Below are positions 56,420 to 64,000 of a stretch of DNA of 64,000 nt, piece by piece. A program made the position numbers and the translations under genes. The DNA comes from Streptomyces sp. ICC1 (lineage in GTDB: Bacteria > Actinomycetota > Actinomycetes > Streptomycetales > Streptomycetaceae): assembly GCF_003287935.1 (NCBI RefSeq), contig NZ_CP030287.1:186001-250000 (forward strand), in the 5' to 3' direction. The notes beneath the pieces were generated by a model. The model searched no databases. It had not been told where the DNA came from and was given only the letters and a program-made list of their open reading frames with translations. Numbering within the stretch: position 1 is the stretch's first letter; every line of letters begins with the position of its first letter.

Positions 56420-57775
56420 CTACTGGTCCCGGTACATCTCCGCGACCAAGAACGCCAGGTCCAGGGACTGGCTGCGGTTCAGGCGCGGGTCACAGGCCGT
56501 CTCGTAGCGCTGGTGGAGGTCGTCGACGAAGATCTCGTCGCCGCCGCCCACGCACTCGGTGACGTCGTCACCGGTGAGCTCGACGTGGATGCCGCCCGGG
56601 TGGGTGCCGAGGCCCTTGTGGACCTCGAAGAAGCCCTTGACCTCGTCGAGCACGTCGTCGAAACGGCGCGTCTTGTGGCCGGAAGCCGCCTCGAAGGTGT
56701 TGCCGTGCATCGGGTCGGTGACCCACGCGACGGTCGCGCCGGAGGCGGTGACCTTCTCGACCAGCTCGGGGAGCTTGTCGCGGACCTTGTCGGCGCCCAT
56801 GCGGACGACGAAGGTCAGCCGGCCCGGCTCGCGCTCGGGGTCCAGGCGGTCGATGTAGGTCAGCGCCTCGTCCACCGTGGTGGTGGGGCCGAGCTTGATG
56901 CCGATCGGGTTGGCGATCTGCGAGCAGAACTCGATGTGCGCGTGGTCCAGCTGGCGGGTGCGCTCACCGATCCAGACCATGTGGCCCGAGGTGTCGTACA
57001 GCCGGCCGGTGCGGGAGTCCGTACGGGTGAGGGCGCCCTCGTAGTCGAGGAGCAGCGCCTCGTGGGAGGCGTAGAACTCGACGGCCTTGAACTCGGCCGG
57101 GTCGGTGCCGCACGCCTTCATGAAGTTCAGCGCGTTGTCGATCTCCCGCGCGAGCTGCTCGTAGCGCTGCCCGGACGGGGAGGACTTCACGAAGTCCTGG
57201 TTCCAGGCGTGCACCTGGCGCAGGTCGGCGTAGCCGCCGGTGGTGAAGGCGCGCACCAGGTTCAGCGTCGAGGCGGAGGCGTGGTACATCCGCTTCAGCC
57301 GCTCGGGGTCCGGGATCCGGGCCTCTTCGGTGAAGGGGAAGCCGTTGACGGAGTCGCCGCGGTAGGTCGGCAGGGTGATGCCGTCGCGGGTCTCGGTGTC
57401 CTTGGAGCGCGGCTTGGAGTACTGGCCCGCGATGCGGCCGACCTTGACGACCGGCACGGAGGCCGCGTACGTCAGGACGGCACTCATCTGGAGCAGCGTC
57501 TTCAGCTTGGCGCGGATGTGGTCGGCGGAGACGGCATCGAAGGCCTCGGCGCAGTCGCCGCCCTGCAGCAGGAACGCCTCGCCCTTGGCGACGGCTCCCA
57601 GACGGGCGCGCAGCTGGTCGCACTCACCCGCGAAAACGAGCGGAGGATACGACTCGAGGTCCGCGACGACAGCGCGCAGGGCCTCGGCATCGGGGTACGA
57701 AGGCTGCTGCGCCGCGGGAAGGTCTCGCCAGGTCGCCTTGAAGGCGGGGGCTTGGGTTTCAGCGTTCACGGTCAC
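56420..57775 (-). CDS. aroH: Class II DAHP synthase
   Basis: 451-aa plant-type 3-deoxy-D-arabino-heptulosonate-7-phosphate synthase, first step of the shikimate pathway. Family landmarks are WRDLPAAQQPSYPD, PLVFAGECDQLRARLGAVAKGEAFLLQGGDCAEAF, KVGRIAGQYSKPRS, VWIGERTRQLDHAHIEF and GGIHVELTGDDVTECVGG. GTG at 57775 gives the usual MTVNAE start; GTG 57769 and the frame from 57784 are alternatives. It is divergent from the attenuated trpEG, which draws on its pathway. Confidence 0.93.
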   Translation of the reverse strand: MTVNAETQAPAFKATWRDLPAAQQPSYPDAEALRAVVADLESYPPLVFAGECDQLRARLGAVAKGEAFLLQGGDCAEAFDAVSADHIRAKLKTLLQMSAVLTYAASVPVVKVGRIAGQYSKPRSKDTETRDGITLPTYRGDSVNGFPFTEEARIPDPERLKRMYHASASTLNLVRAFTTGGYADLRQVHAWNQDFVKSSPSGQRYEQLAREIDNALNFMKACGTDPAEFKAVEFYASHEALLLDYEGALTRTDSRTGRLYDTSGHMVWIGERTRQLDHAHIEFCSQIANPIGIKLGPTTTVDEALTYIDRLDPEREPGRLTFVVRMGADKVRDKLPELVEKVTASGATVAWVTDPMHGNTFEAASGHKTRRFDDVLDEVKGFFEVHKGLGTHPGGIHVELTGDDVTECVGGGDEIFVDDLHQRYETACDPRLNRSQSLDLAFLVAEMYRDQ

Positions 57776-57892
57776 CCCACACACATTACGGCGTCACACG
57801 GCACGCCCGGCCCGACGACCACTACGTGAGACGGATGTCTCTCACTGTGTTACCCACCCGTTCACCCGCACCAGTGGGCTAGGGTTCACGCC

Positions 57893-57961
57893 ATGTACGC
57901 GCACTCGAACAAGAACTGGTGGTGGCCCGCTCCCGGCGGCCCACTTCTCGCGCGTACCTGA
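57893..57961 (+). CDS. trpL: trp leader peptide, 22 aa with three Trp codons
   Basis: Short ORF beginning MYAHSNKNWWWPAP and ending at TGA 57961. Three consecutive TGG codons, just upstream of a terminator hairpin and a fused anthranilate synthase, are the hallmark of ribosome-mediated attenuation: stalling at scarce Trp-tRNA should prevent the terminator from forming. Confidence 0.9.
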   Translation: MYAHSNKNWWWPAPGGPLLART

Positions 57962-57973
57962 AGACACGAGCGA

Positions 57974-58010
57974 AGCGAAGGCCGCCCCGAGGGGCGGCCT
58001 TCGCTGTTTT
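57974..58010 (+). terminator. trp attenuator
   Basis: Perfect 15-bp stem AGCGAAGGCCGCCCC/GGGGCGGCCTTCGCT (57974-57988, 57991-58005) followed by GTTTT, 13 nt after the leader stop. Confidence 0.9.
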
Positions 58011-58057
58011 CGCGGAGCCCCGGCCGTCCCTCCACCACCCGGAAGGACGCCCCCTCC

Positions 58058-59974
58058 ATGTCGATGCCCATGGACCCCAGCCGACTGCTCGACCTGCACG
58101 CGCTGCTGGACGACTCGGCCCCGCCGTTCGCCCTGCTGCGCCGCCGCACCCCCGGCCGCGACCACGACACCGTCGAGGTCCTGATCGGCCCGGTCCACGA
58201 GGCCGAGCACCTCGCCGACCTCCCCGTCGGCGAGCGGCCCGCGCTGGCCCTCGTCCCCTTCCGCCAGATGCGGGAGCGCGGGTTCGACGTGCGCGACGAC
58301 GGCACGCCGCTGAGCGTGCTGGTCGCGGACGAGGCGTACGAGATCCCGCTCGCCGAGGCGCTGGCCGCCCTCCCGGACCACGAGGTGCGGGTCGACGGAG
58401 GCGGCTTCGACGTCCCCGACGAGGAGTACGCGGCCACCGTCCGGCGCGTCATCGAGGACGAGATCGGGCGGGGCGAAGGCGCGAACTTCGTCATCCGGCG
58501 CACCTACGGGGGCCGGATCGAGGGCTTCGGCCGCGCCGACGCGCTCGCGCTGTTCCGGCGGCTGCTGGAGGGCGAGCGGGGCGCGTACTGGACCTACGTG
58601 GTCCACACCGGGGACCGCACCCTCGTCGGGGCCAGCCCCGAGGTGCACGTGCGGATGTCCGGCGGCACCGTCGTGATGAACCCGATCAGCGGTACGTACC
58701 GGTATCCGGCCGAGGGCCCCTCCGTGGAGTCCGTGCTGTCCTTCCTCGGGGACCGCAAGGAGACCGAGGAGCTGTCCATGGTCGTCGACGAGGAACTGAA
58801 GATGATGTGCACGGTCGGCGACATGGGCGGGGTCGTCGTCGGGCCCCGGCTCAAGGAGATGGCGCACCTCGCGCACACCGAGTACGAACTGCGCGGCCGG
58901 TCCTCACTGGACGTGCGGGAGGTCCTGAAGGAGACCATGTTCGCGGCCACGGTGACCGGGTCGCCGGTCCAGAACGCCTGCCGGGTCATCGAGCGGTACG
59001 AGACCGGGGGCCGGGCCTACTACGCGGGCGCGCTGGCCCTGCTGGGCCTCGACGCCGCCGGCGCGCAGACGCTGGACTCGCCGATCCTGATCCGCACGGC
59101 GGACATCGCCGCGGACGGCGCGCTGCGGGTGCCGGTCGGGGCCACGCTGGTCCGGCACTCCGACCCGGCGGGCGAGGTCGCCGAGACCCACGCGAAGGCG
59201 GCGGGCGTGCTCGCGGCGCTGGGGGTGCGCCCGGCGGCGGTCCGGCCCTCCTTCGCGGGGGCCCGGCTGGCCGACGACCCCCGGGTCCAGGCGGCACTGG
59301 CGGCTCGCCGCGAGGACCTGGCGCCGTTCTGGCTCCGGATGCAGGAGCGGCCGGCCGCGGTGACGGGCCACGCACTGGTGGTGGACGGCGAGGACACCTT
59401 CACCTCGATGCTGGGGCACGTGCTGCGGGTGGCCGGGCTGGAGGTGACCGTACGCCGCTACGACGATCCGGGTCTGCGCGCGGCGGCCCTGGCCTGGGAC
59501 GGGCCGATCGTGCTCGGCCCCGGCCCGGGCGACCCGGCGGACTTCGGGGATCCGAAGATCCGCACGATGCGCGAGCTGACCGCGGAGCTGCTGGCCGGGC
59601 ACCGGGGCGGGCTGCTCGGGGTCTGCCTGAGCCACCAGCTGCTGGCCGCCGAGCTCGGGCTGCCGCTCGTCCGCAAGGCCGAGCCCGCGCAGGGGGCGCA
59701 GACGCGGATCCCGTACTTCGGCGGGGCGCAGGAGGTCGTCGGGTTCTACAACACGTACGCGGCGCACTGCTCCGCGGAGCGGGAGCGGTCCCTGGCCCTT
59801 CGGGGCATCGAGGTCTCCCGGGACCCCGCCACGGGCGAGGTCCACGCGCTGCGCTCCGCGGCGGGGGGCTTCGCGGGGGTCCAGTTCCACCCGGAGTCGG
59901 TCCTGACCCTCCGCGGCGCGGAGCTGGTCCGCGACCTGATCGCGGGCCTCCGCGTGGCCGCTGCCCGCGGATAG
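58058..59974 (+). CDS. trpEG: Fused anthranilate synthase (TrpE-TrpG)
   Basis: 638-aa fusion converting chorismate and glutamine to anthranilate. Residues ~1-440 are the chorismate-binding component (ISGTYRYPAEGPS; DRKETEELSMVVDEELKMM; MFAATVTGSPVQNACRVIERYE; RAYYAGALALLG), and ~440-638 the glutamine amidotransferase with the catalytic Cys in GVCLSHQLLAAE and His-Glu in QFHPES. PhzE-type enzymes share this fusion, but the Trp leader argues for tryptophan supply, primary or for a secondary metabolite. It lacks other trp genes downstream. Confidence 0.9.
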   Translation: MSMPMDPSRLLDLHALLDDSAPPFALLRRRTPGRDHDTVEVLIGPVHEAEHLADLPVGERPALALVPFRQMRERGFDVRDDGTPLSVLVADEAYEIPLAEALAALPDHEVRVDGGGFDVPDEEYAATVRRVIEDEIGRGEGANFVIRRTYGGRIEGFGRADALALFRRLLEGERGAYWTYVVHTGDRTLVGASPEVHVRMSGGTVVMNPISGTYRYPAEGPSVESVLSFLGDRKETEELSMVVDEELKMMCTVGDMGGVVVGPRLKEMAHLAHTEYELRGRSSLDVREVLKETMFAATVTGSPVQNACRVIERYETGGRAYYAGALALLGLDAAGAQTLDSPILIRTADIAADGALRVPVGATLVRHSDPAGEVAETHAKAAGVLAALGVRPAAVRPSFAGARLADDPRVQAALAARREDLAPFWLRMQERPAAVTGHALVVDGEDTFTSMLGHVLRVAGLEVTVRRYDDPGLRAAALAWDGPIVLGPGPGDPADFGDPKIRTMRELTAELLAGHRGGLLGVCLSHQLLAAELGLPLVRKAEPAQGAQTRIPYFGGAQEVVGFYNTYAAHCSAERERSLALRGIEVSRDPATGEVHALRSAAGGFAGVQFHPESVLTLRGAELVRDLIAGLRVAAARG

Positions 59975-60024
59975 CCCCGGACCCGCTGCCCGGACCCGCT
60001 GCCCGGACCCGTCCCCCGGGGCTC

Positions 60025-60043
60025 CGCCGGACGGAGTCCGGCG
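60025..60043 (+). terminator. Probable terminator after trpEG
   Basis: Eight-bp stem CGCCGGAC/GTCCGGCG with a 3-nt loop. It lies in a low-complexity spacer with three GCCCGGACCCG-type units before it and a duplicated GGCGCGTCAAGA segment after it. Confidence 0.55.
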
Positions 60044-60118
60044 CAGCGCCGCGAAGCCGGAGAGGCCCCCCGGGGCCGAACCGCGCGAGCGGCGCGTCAA
60101 GAGGGAGAGTGCGGCGCG

Positions 60119-61111
60119 TCAAGAAGGAGAGAGGGTGTTCTCCGAGCGGCGGCCCGCCAGGTAGTCCGCGACGTTGGCGACCGTGGTGTCGATGATCTGG
60201 CCCACCGCGTCGCGGGTGTAGTACGCCTGGTGGGAGGTGACGACCACGTTCGGGAAGGTGATCAGCCGCGCCAGGGTGTCGTCCTCGACCACCACCAGGG
60301 ACTTGTCCAGGAAGAAGAGCCCCGCCTCCGCCTCGTACACGTCCAGACCGACCCCGGCGAAGCGTCCGGACCGCAGCTCCGTGACCAGCGCGTCCGTGTC
60401 CACCAGGCCGCCCCGGCTGGAGTTCACCAGGATCGCGTCGTCCTTCATCGTCTTCAGCGCCTCGGGGCCGATGATGTGGTGCGTGGACTCCAGCAGCGGG
60501 ACGTGCAGGCTGATCAGGTCCGAGGACGCGAACAGCTCGTCCTTGTCCACGTACTTCATGCCCAGCTCCACGCACGCCGGGTTCTGCGCCACGTCCCAGC
60601 CCAGCAGGTTCATCCCGAAGCCGTGCGCGATCCGGGTGAACGCCTCGCCGATCTTGCCGGTTCCGAGGACGCCCACGGTGCGGCCGCGCATGTCGCGGCC
60701 CATCAGGCCGTTGAGGCGGAAGTCGAAGTCCCGCGTCCGGTTCGAGGCGCGGACGATCCGCCGGTTCACGGCCATGGCCAGGGTCCACGCGAACTCGGCC
60801 ACCGAGTACGGGGAGTAGTACGACACCCGGCTGACCGTCAGGCCGAGCCGGCGCGCGACCTCCAGGTCGATGTTGTTGAAGCCGGTGGAGCGCTGGGCGA
60901 TCATCTTGGTGCCGCCCGCCGCCAGGGTCTGCAGCACCCGGCCGTTCAGGTCGGCGTTCACGCTCGAGGACACGATCTCGTACCCGGCCGCGATGGGGGC
61001 GGTGTCCTCGCTCAGGAAGACGTCCAGGCAGCGCACCTCGTGCTGTCCCGCGAAGGCCTTCTCGATGAGCGGCTTCTCGTCCCCTTGCACCCCGAATGCC
61101 AGGATTTCCAC
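60119..61111 (-). CDS. D-2-hydroxyacid (D-lactate-like) dehydrogenase
   Basis: 330-aa NAD-dependent dehydrogenase of the LdhA type. NAD motif GVLGTGKIGEAFTRIA, catalytic Arg in NSSRGGLVDT, Glu in DVYEAEAG and His in VVTSHQAYYT are present. The N-terminal EILAFGVQGDEKPLIEKAF resembles bacterial D-lactate dehydrogenase. GTG at 61111 has GGGAG 6 nt upstream. It lies downstream of phosphofructokinase in the same direction but is separated from it by a strong hairpin. Confidence 0.87.
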   Translation of the reverse strand: MEILAFGVQGDEKPLIEKAFAGQHEVRCLDVFLSEDTAPIAAGYEIVSSSVNADLNGRVLQTLAAGGTKMIAQRSTGFNNIDLEVARRLGLTVSRVSYYSPYSVAEFAWTLAMAVNRRIVRASNRTRDFDFRLNGLMGRDMRGRTVGVLGTGKIGEAFTRIAHGFGMNLLGWDVAQNPACVELGMKYVDKDELFASSDLISLHVPLLESTHHIIGPEALKTMKDDAILVNSSRGGLVDTDALVTELRSGRFAGVGLDVYEAEAGLFFLDKSLVVVEDDTLARLITFPNVVVTSHQAYYTRDAVGQIIDTTVANVADYLAGRRSENTLSPS

Positions 61112-61140
61112 GTTCGCTCCCGTGCTGCGCCAAAATGCTC

Positions 61141-61178
61141 GGACCATGGGTCGTCTGTCACCATACGACCCACGGTCC
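61141..61178 (-). terminator. Terminator between pfkA and the dehydrogenase
   Basis: Fourteen-bp arms GGACCATGGGTCGT/ACGACCCACGGTCC with one mismatch and a 10-nt loop, 16 nt downstream of pfkA. Confidence 0.75.
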
Positions 61179-61194
61179 GCCTTCGCGCTCCGGC

Positions 61195-62223
61195 TCAGCC
61201 GAAGAACACTCCGGCCTCCTTGTACAGCGCCGGGTCCACCGTCTTGAGCTTCGCCGTGGCCTCGGCGATCGGCACGCGCACGATGTCCGTCCCCTTCAGC
61301 GCGACCATCTTGCCGAAGTCCCCGTCGCGCACGGCGTCGATCGCGTGCAGCCCGAACCGGGTCGCGAGCCACCGGTCGAACGCGCTCGGCGTGCCGCCCC
61401 GCTGGACGTGCCCGAGCACCGTCGTACGGGCCTCCTTGCCGGTCCGCGCCTCGATCTCCTTGGCCAGCCACTCGCCCACGCCCGACAGCCGGACGTGCCC
61501 GAAGGAGTCCTTCGTCCCGTCCTTGAGCACCATCTCGCCGTCCTTGGGCATCGCACCCTCGGCGACGCACACGATCGGCGCGTAGCTCGCCTTGAACCGC
61601 GAGGTCACCCAGGCGCACACCTGGTCCACGTCGAAGCGCTGCTCGGGGATGAGGATGACGTTGGCGCCGCCCGCGAGCCCCGAGTGCAGGGCGATCCAGC
61701 CGGCGTGCCGGCCCATCACCTCGACGACCAGGACGCGCATGTGCGATTCGGCGGTGGTGTGCAGCCGGTCGATGGCCTCGGTGGCGATGCCGACCGCGGT
61801 GTCGAAGCCGAAGGTGTAGTCGGTGGCCGACAGGTCGTTGTCGATGGTCTTCGGGACCCCGACGCACGGGATTCCGTACTCCTCGTACAGTTTCGCGGCC
61901 ACGCCCAGGGTGTCTTCGCCGCCGATCGCGACGAGCGCGTCGACCTCGTACTTGGCGAGGTTCTCCTTGATCAGGCGGACGCCGTCGTCCAGCTTGAACG
62001 GGTTGGTGCGCGAGGAGCCGAGGATGGTGCCGCCGCGCGGCAGGATCCCGCGGACGGCGGGGATGTCGAGCGGGACGGTGCGGCCCTCGACCGCGCCGCG
62101 CCAGCCGTCCCGGAACCCGACGAACTCGTAGGCGTACTCCTGCACGCCCTTGCGCACGACGCTGCGGATCACCGCGTTGAGTCCGGGGCAGTCCCCGCCG
62201 CCCGTCAGCACTCCGACCTTCAT
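61195..62223 (-). CDS. pfkA: 6-phosphofructokinase with PPi-type active-site signature
   Basis: 342-aa phosphofructokinase. GVLTGGGDCPGLNAVIR, the phosphate loop GGTILGSSRTNPF, PKTIDNDL and MGRHAGWIAL are conserved. ATG at 62223 follows AAGGGA. The donor-site motif is AIGGEDT with Asp at residue 104, plus Lys125 in PKTIDND. In the family, Gly at 104 goes with ATP use and Asp with pyrophosphate use, so the phosphoryl donor deserves testing. It corresponds by recalled synteny to pfkA1 of S. coelicolor. Confidence 0.9.
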   Translation of the reverse strand: MKVGVLTGGGDCPGLNAVIRSVVRKGVQEYAYEFVGFRDGWRGAVEGRTVPLDIPAVRGILPRGGTILGSSRTNPFKLDDGVRLIKENLAKYEVDALVAIGGEDTLGVAAKLYEEYGIPCVGVPKTIDNDLSATDYTFGFDTAVGIATEAIDRLHTTAESHMRVLVVEVMGRHAGWIALHSGLAGGANVILIPEQRFDVDQVCAWVTSRFKASYAPIVCVAEGAMPKDGEMVLKDGTKDSFGHVRLSGVGEWLAKEIEARTGKEARTTVLGHVQRGGTPSAFDRWLATRFGLHAIDAVRDGDFGKMVALKGTDIVRVPIAEATAKLKTVDPALYKEAGVFFG

Positions 62224-62385
62224 GGAATTTCCCTTCGCCACAGGGCCCGCTGAGGCCGCAGGGCCCGCATGACGGTCACGCTAGTGGTGACTCAGGTCAC
62301 AGCAAGACCTGAGAAAGGGTCAATTCCGGTGGAATTACGGGATGTTGCGTACGCCTGTTCACTCGTACGAGGAATTGTTCACCCC

Positions 62386-63084
62386 TTACGCGTCGTCGAG
62401 GCCCCGCTCGATCGCGTAGCGGACGAGCTCCACCCGGTTGTGCAGCTGGAGCTTGCCCAGGGTGTTCTGCACGTGGTTCTGCACCGTGCGGTGGGAGATG
62501 ACGAGGCGCTCCGCGATCTGCTTGTACGAGAGTCCCTTGGCCACCAGCCGCAGCACCTCGGTCTCGCGGTCGGTCAGCTGCGGGGCCTTCGGCTCGTCGG
62601 CGGCGGCCGGCGCGGGGTCGGTGGCCAGGCGCCGGTACTCGCCGAGGACCAGGCCGGCCAGGCCCGGGGTGAAGACGGGGTCGCCGGCCGCCGTGCGGCG
62701 GACGGCGTCGATGAGCTCCTGGGCCCCGGCCGACTTCAGCAGGTAGCCGGTCGCGCCGGACTTCACCGCCTCCAGTACGTCGGCGTGCTCGCCGCTCGCG
62801 GACAGGACCAGGACCCGCAGCGCCGGGTCGGCGCCGACCAGCTCCTTGCAGACCTGGACCCCGGGCATGCCCGGCAGGTTGAGGTCGAGGACGAGCACGT
62901 GCGGGGCGGCGGCGCGGGCCCGGCGCAGCGCCTCCGGGCCGTCGCCCGCGGTGGCCACCAGGTCGAAGCCGGCGGCGGCCAGGTCGCGGGCGACCGCGTC
63001 CCGCCACATCGGGTGGTCGTCGACGACCATGACCTTGATGCCGGCGTTGTCGCCGCCCCGGCCGGTCTCGCTGTGCTCGATCAC
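62386..63084 (-). CDS. macR: NarL/FixJ response regulator, MacR-like
   Basis: 232-aa regulator. The receiver has KVMVVDDHPMWRDAV, phospho-Asp in VLVLDLNLPGMPG and the Lys in YLLKSAGAQ. A C-terminal LuxR-type HTH follows (LTDRETEVLRLVAKGLSYKQIAERLVISHRTVQNHVQNTLGKL). Its ATG overlaps the kinase stop (ATGA). The MacR name, for a regulator of morphogenesis and antibiotic production, rests on recalled synteny with pfkA and trpEG; confidence in that name is about 0.6. Confidence 0.85.
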   Translation of the reverse strand: MIEHSETGRGGDNAGIKVMVVDDHPMWRDAVARDLAAAGFDLVATAGDGPEALRRARAAAPHVLVLDLNLPGMPGVQVCKELVGADPALRVLVLSASGEHADVLEAVKSGATGYLLKSAGAQELIDAVRRTAAGDPVFTPGLAGLVLGEYRRLATDPAPAAADEPKAPQLTDRETEVLRLVAKGLSYKQIAERLVISHRTVQNHVQNTLGKLQLHNRVELVRYAIERGLDDA

Positions 63085-64000
63085 TGGGTGCTCCCCCTCG
63101 GTACTTTCAGTTCCACTTCGGTGCCCTGTCCGGGGACGGACACCAGCTCGGCGCTGCCGCCGAGGTCCCGCAGCCGGCCCCGGATGGACAGGGCCACGCC
63201 CATCCGGCCCTCGCCCTCGGCCTGGTCGAGCCGGCCCGCCGGGATGCCCGGGCCGTCGTCGCGGACGGTCACGATCACCTCGTCGCCCCAGTCCTCGACC
63301 AGGATCCAGGCGCTGGCCCCCTCGCCGGCGTGCTTGCGCACGTTGTCCAGGGCCGCCCCGACCGCCGCGGCCAGCTCCTTCGCCGCGGGCACCGGCAGCG
63401 GCACCGGGGCGCCCGGCTCCGCGAAGCTCACCCGGGAGCCGGCGTGCGGGGCGAGGAGCGTCCGCAGGTCCAGCTCGCCCTCGTCGGCGCCGGGTTCCTC
63501 CACCTCGTACGCGGCCACGAGCGCGCCGAGCGACTCGTCGCCGGAGATCCTGGAGGGCCGCGCCAGCCCGCTGGAGACCAAGGTGCGCAGCGCGACCTCC
63601 TGGTCCCCCGCCATCCGGCCGAGCTCCGCGGCCTCCCCGCCCAGTTCGGTGCCCCGCCGCTGGACCATGGCGAGGACCTGGAGGACCCCGTCGTGGATGT
63701 CGCGGGCGAGGCGTTCGCGCTCGCGGGTGGCGGCCTCGATCTCCAGGGCACGGGCGAGCGTGGCCTCACTGGCCCGGGCGACCTCGACGACGTAGCCGAT
63801 GGCGACGGAGGCGACCCAGACCAGCAGCACGTTGTGCAGGGTGTCCCGGGTGGGCTCGCCCCGCTGGACCAGGTTGGCGGCGGCGACGAAGGTGGAGGCG
63901 AAACAGGCCCAGCGCCAGCCGCCCTTGATGGCGAAGGCCAGGACGGCGCCCGCCGTCCATATGGACGGCAGGGTGGGTCCGCCGGCCGCGATCCGCTCGT
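63081..64000 (-). CDS. macS: MacS-like sensor histidine kinase, 5' end beyond window
   Basis: The frame is open through the right edge, so the N-terminus is missing; at least two TM helices are visible (IWTAGAVLAFAI...ACFASTFVAAA and LLVWVASVAIGYVV). The HisKA_3 phosphoacceptor lies in RERLARDIHDGVLQVLAM, and the ATPase domain has AALDNVRKHAG and VRDDGPGIP. It is upstream of and coupled to the response regulator. The ligand is unknown. Confidence 0.85.
   Translation of the reverse strand, partial: ERIAAGGPTLPSIWTAGAVLAFAIKGGWRWACFASTFVAAANLVQRGEPTRDTLHNVLLVWVASVAIGYVVEVARASEATLARALEIEAATRERERLARDIHDGVLQVLAMVQRRGTELGGEAAELGRMAGDQEVALRTLVSSGLARPSRISGDESLGALVAAYEVEEPGADEGELDLRTLLAPHAGSRVSFAEPGAPVPLPVPAAKELAAAVGAALDNVRKHAGEGASAWILVEDWGDEVIVTVRDDGPGIPAGRLDQAEGEGRMGVALSIRGRLRDLGGSAELVSVPGQGTEVELKVPRGSTQ

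Noticed and set aside
59975..60118. Short tandem units as a CRISPR-like array
   Set aside because: The units are adjacent low-complexity copies without spacers; it is intergenic repeat and terminator sequence. No CRISPR array or cas gene was seen in the window.

Overview
The window is high-GC actinobacterial DNA, almost certainly from a Streptomyces chromosome. It has strong GC3 bias, many GTG and TTG starts, coupled ATGA overlaps, a HrdA-like sigma factor, an IdeR/DmdR-type iron box, a Trp-codon leader peptide and a MacRS-like two-component pair. Most genes from 24 to 42 kb and from 49 to 64 kb are conserved core genes. Three accessory blocks interrupt them.

Layout. 1-9.2 kb: two giant secreted proteins transcribed divergently, an RHS/YD-repeat protein (C-terminus off the window) and a lectin-rich protein (DNRLRE-like, FG-GAP-like, LamG, ricin). 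9.7-23.6 kb: a 13.8-kb integrative element in a tRNA-Met gene, bounded by a 47-bp direct repeat. It has a tyrosine integrase, an XRE regulator facing an excisionase, a Prim-Pol/AAA-ATPase replication pair, an iteron-like candidate origin, a coupled operon led by a small-terminase-like HTH protein, a cargo row (HTH-TPR, orphan small genes, APH-like kinase, LRR protein) and an AIPR-family phage-defence gene at the far end. I see no conjugation, capsid or tail gene. The order recalls phage-inducible islands, although a transfer-deficient AICE is also possible.

23.5-42.5 kb: tRNA-Met, two tandem tRNA-Asn, a YtxH-like small protein, an FGGY kinase, a cupin, a heterodimeric ABC exporter, the sigma factor, a broken AbiEii-like gene, an assimilatory nitrate reductase, an SDR, a DUF218 protein, sirohydrochlorin chelatase, dGTPase, an FAD reductase, primase and an SseB-like protein. 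42.5-47.9 kb: a graveyard of mobile DNA with a MITE, a quinone reductase flanked by inverted repeats, Tn3, IS481 and TnpB relics, and a histidine kinase whose end was replaced by TnpB sequence. From memory, the flanking core blocks correspond to S. coelicolor loci about 350 genes apart, so this may be a rearrangement junction.

47.9-64 kb: a second FAD reductase, a TPP riboswitch with thiO-thiS-thiG, a PASTA Ser/Thr kinase, endonuclease IV, a sulfite-oxidase-like enzyme, bacterioferritin with its ferredoxin and iron box, class II DAHP synthase divergent from an attenuated fused trpEG, a D-2-hydroxyacid dehydrogenase, phosphofructokinase and the MacR/MacS-like pair (sensor cut by the window edge).

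The most unusual observations are in the element. The integrase gene runs into the att site and the tRNA, so its C-terminal tail changes between the integrated and excised forms. The element also supplies a substitute terminator at the same distance from the tRNA as the displaced chromosomal one.
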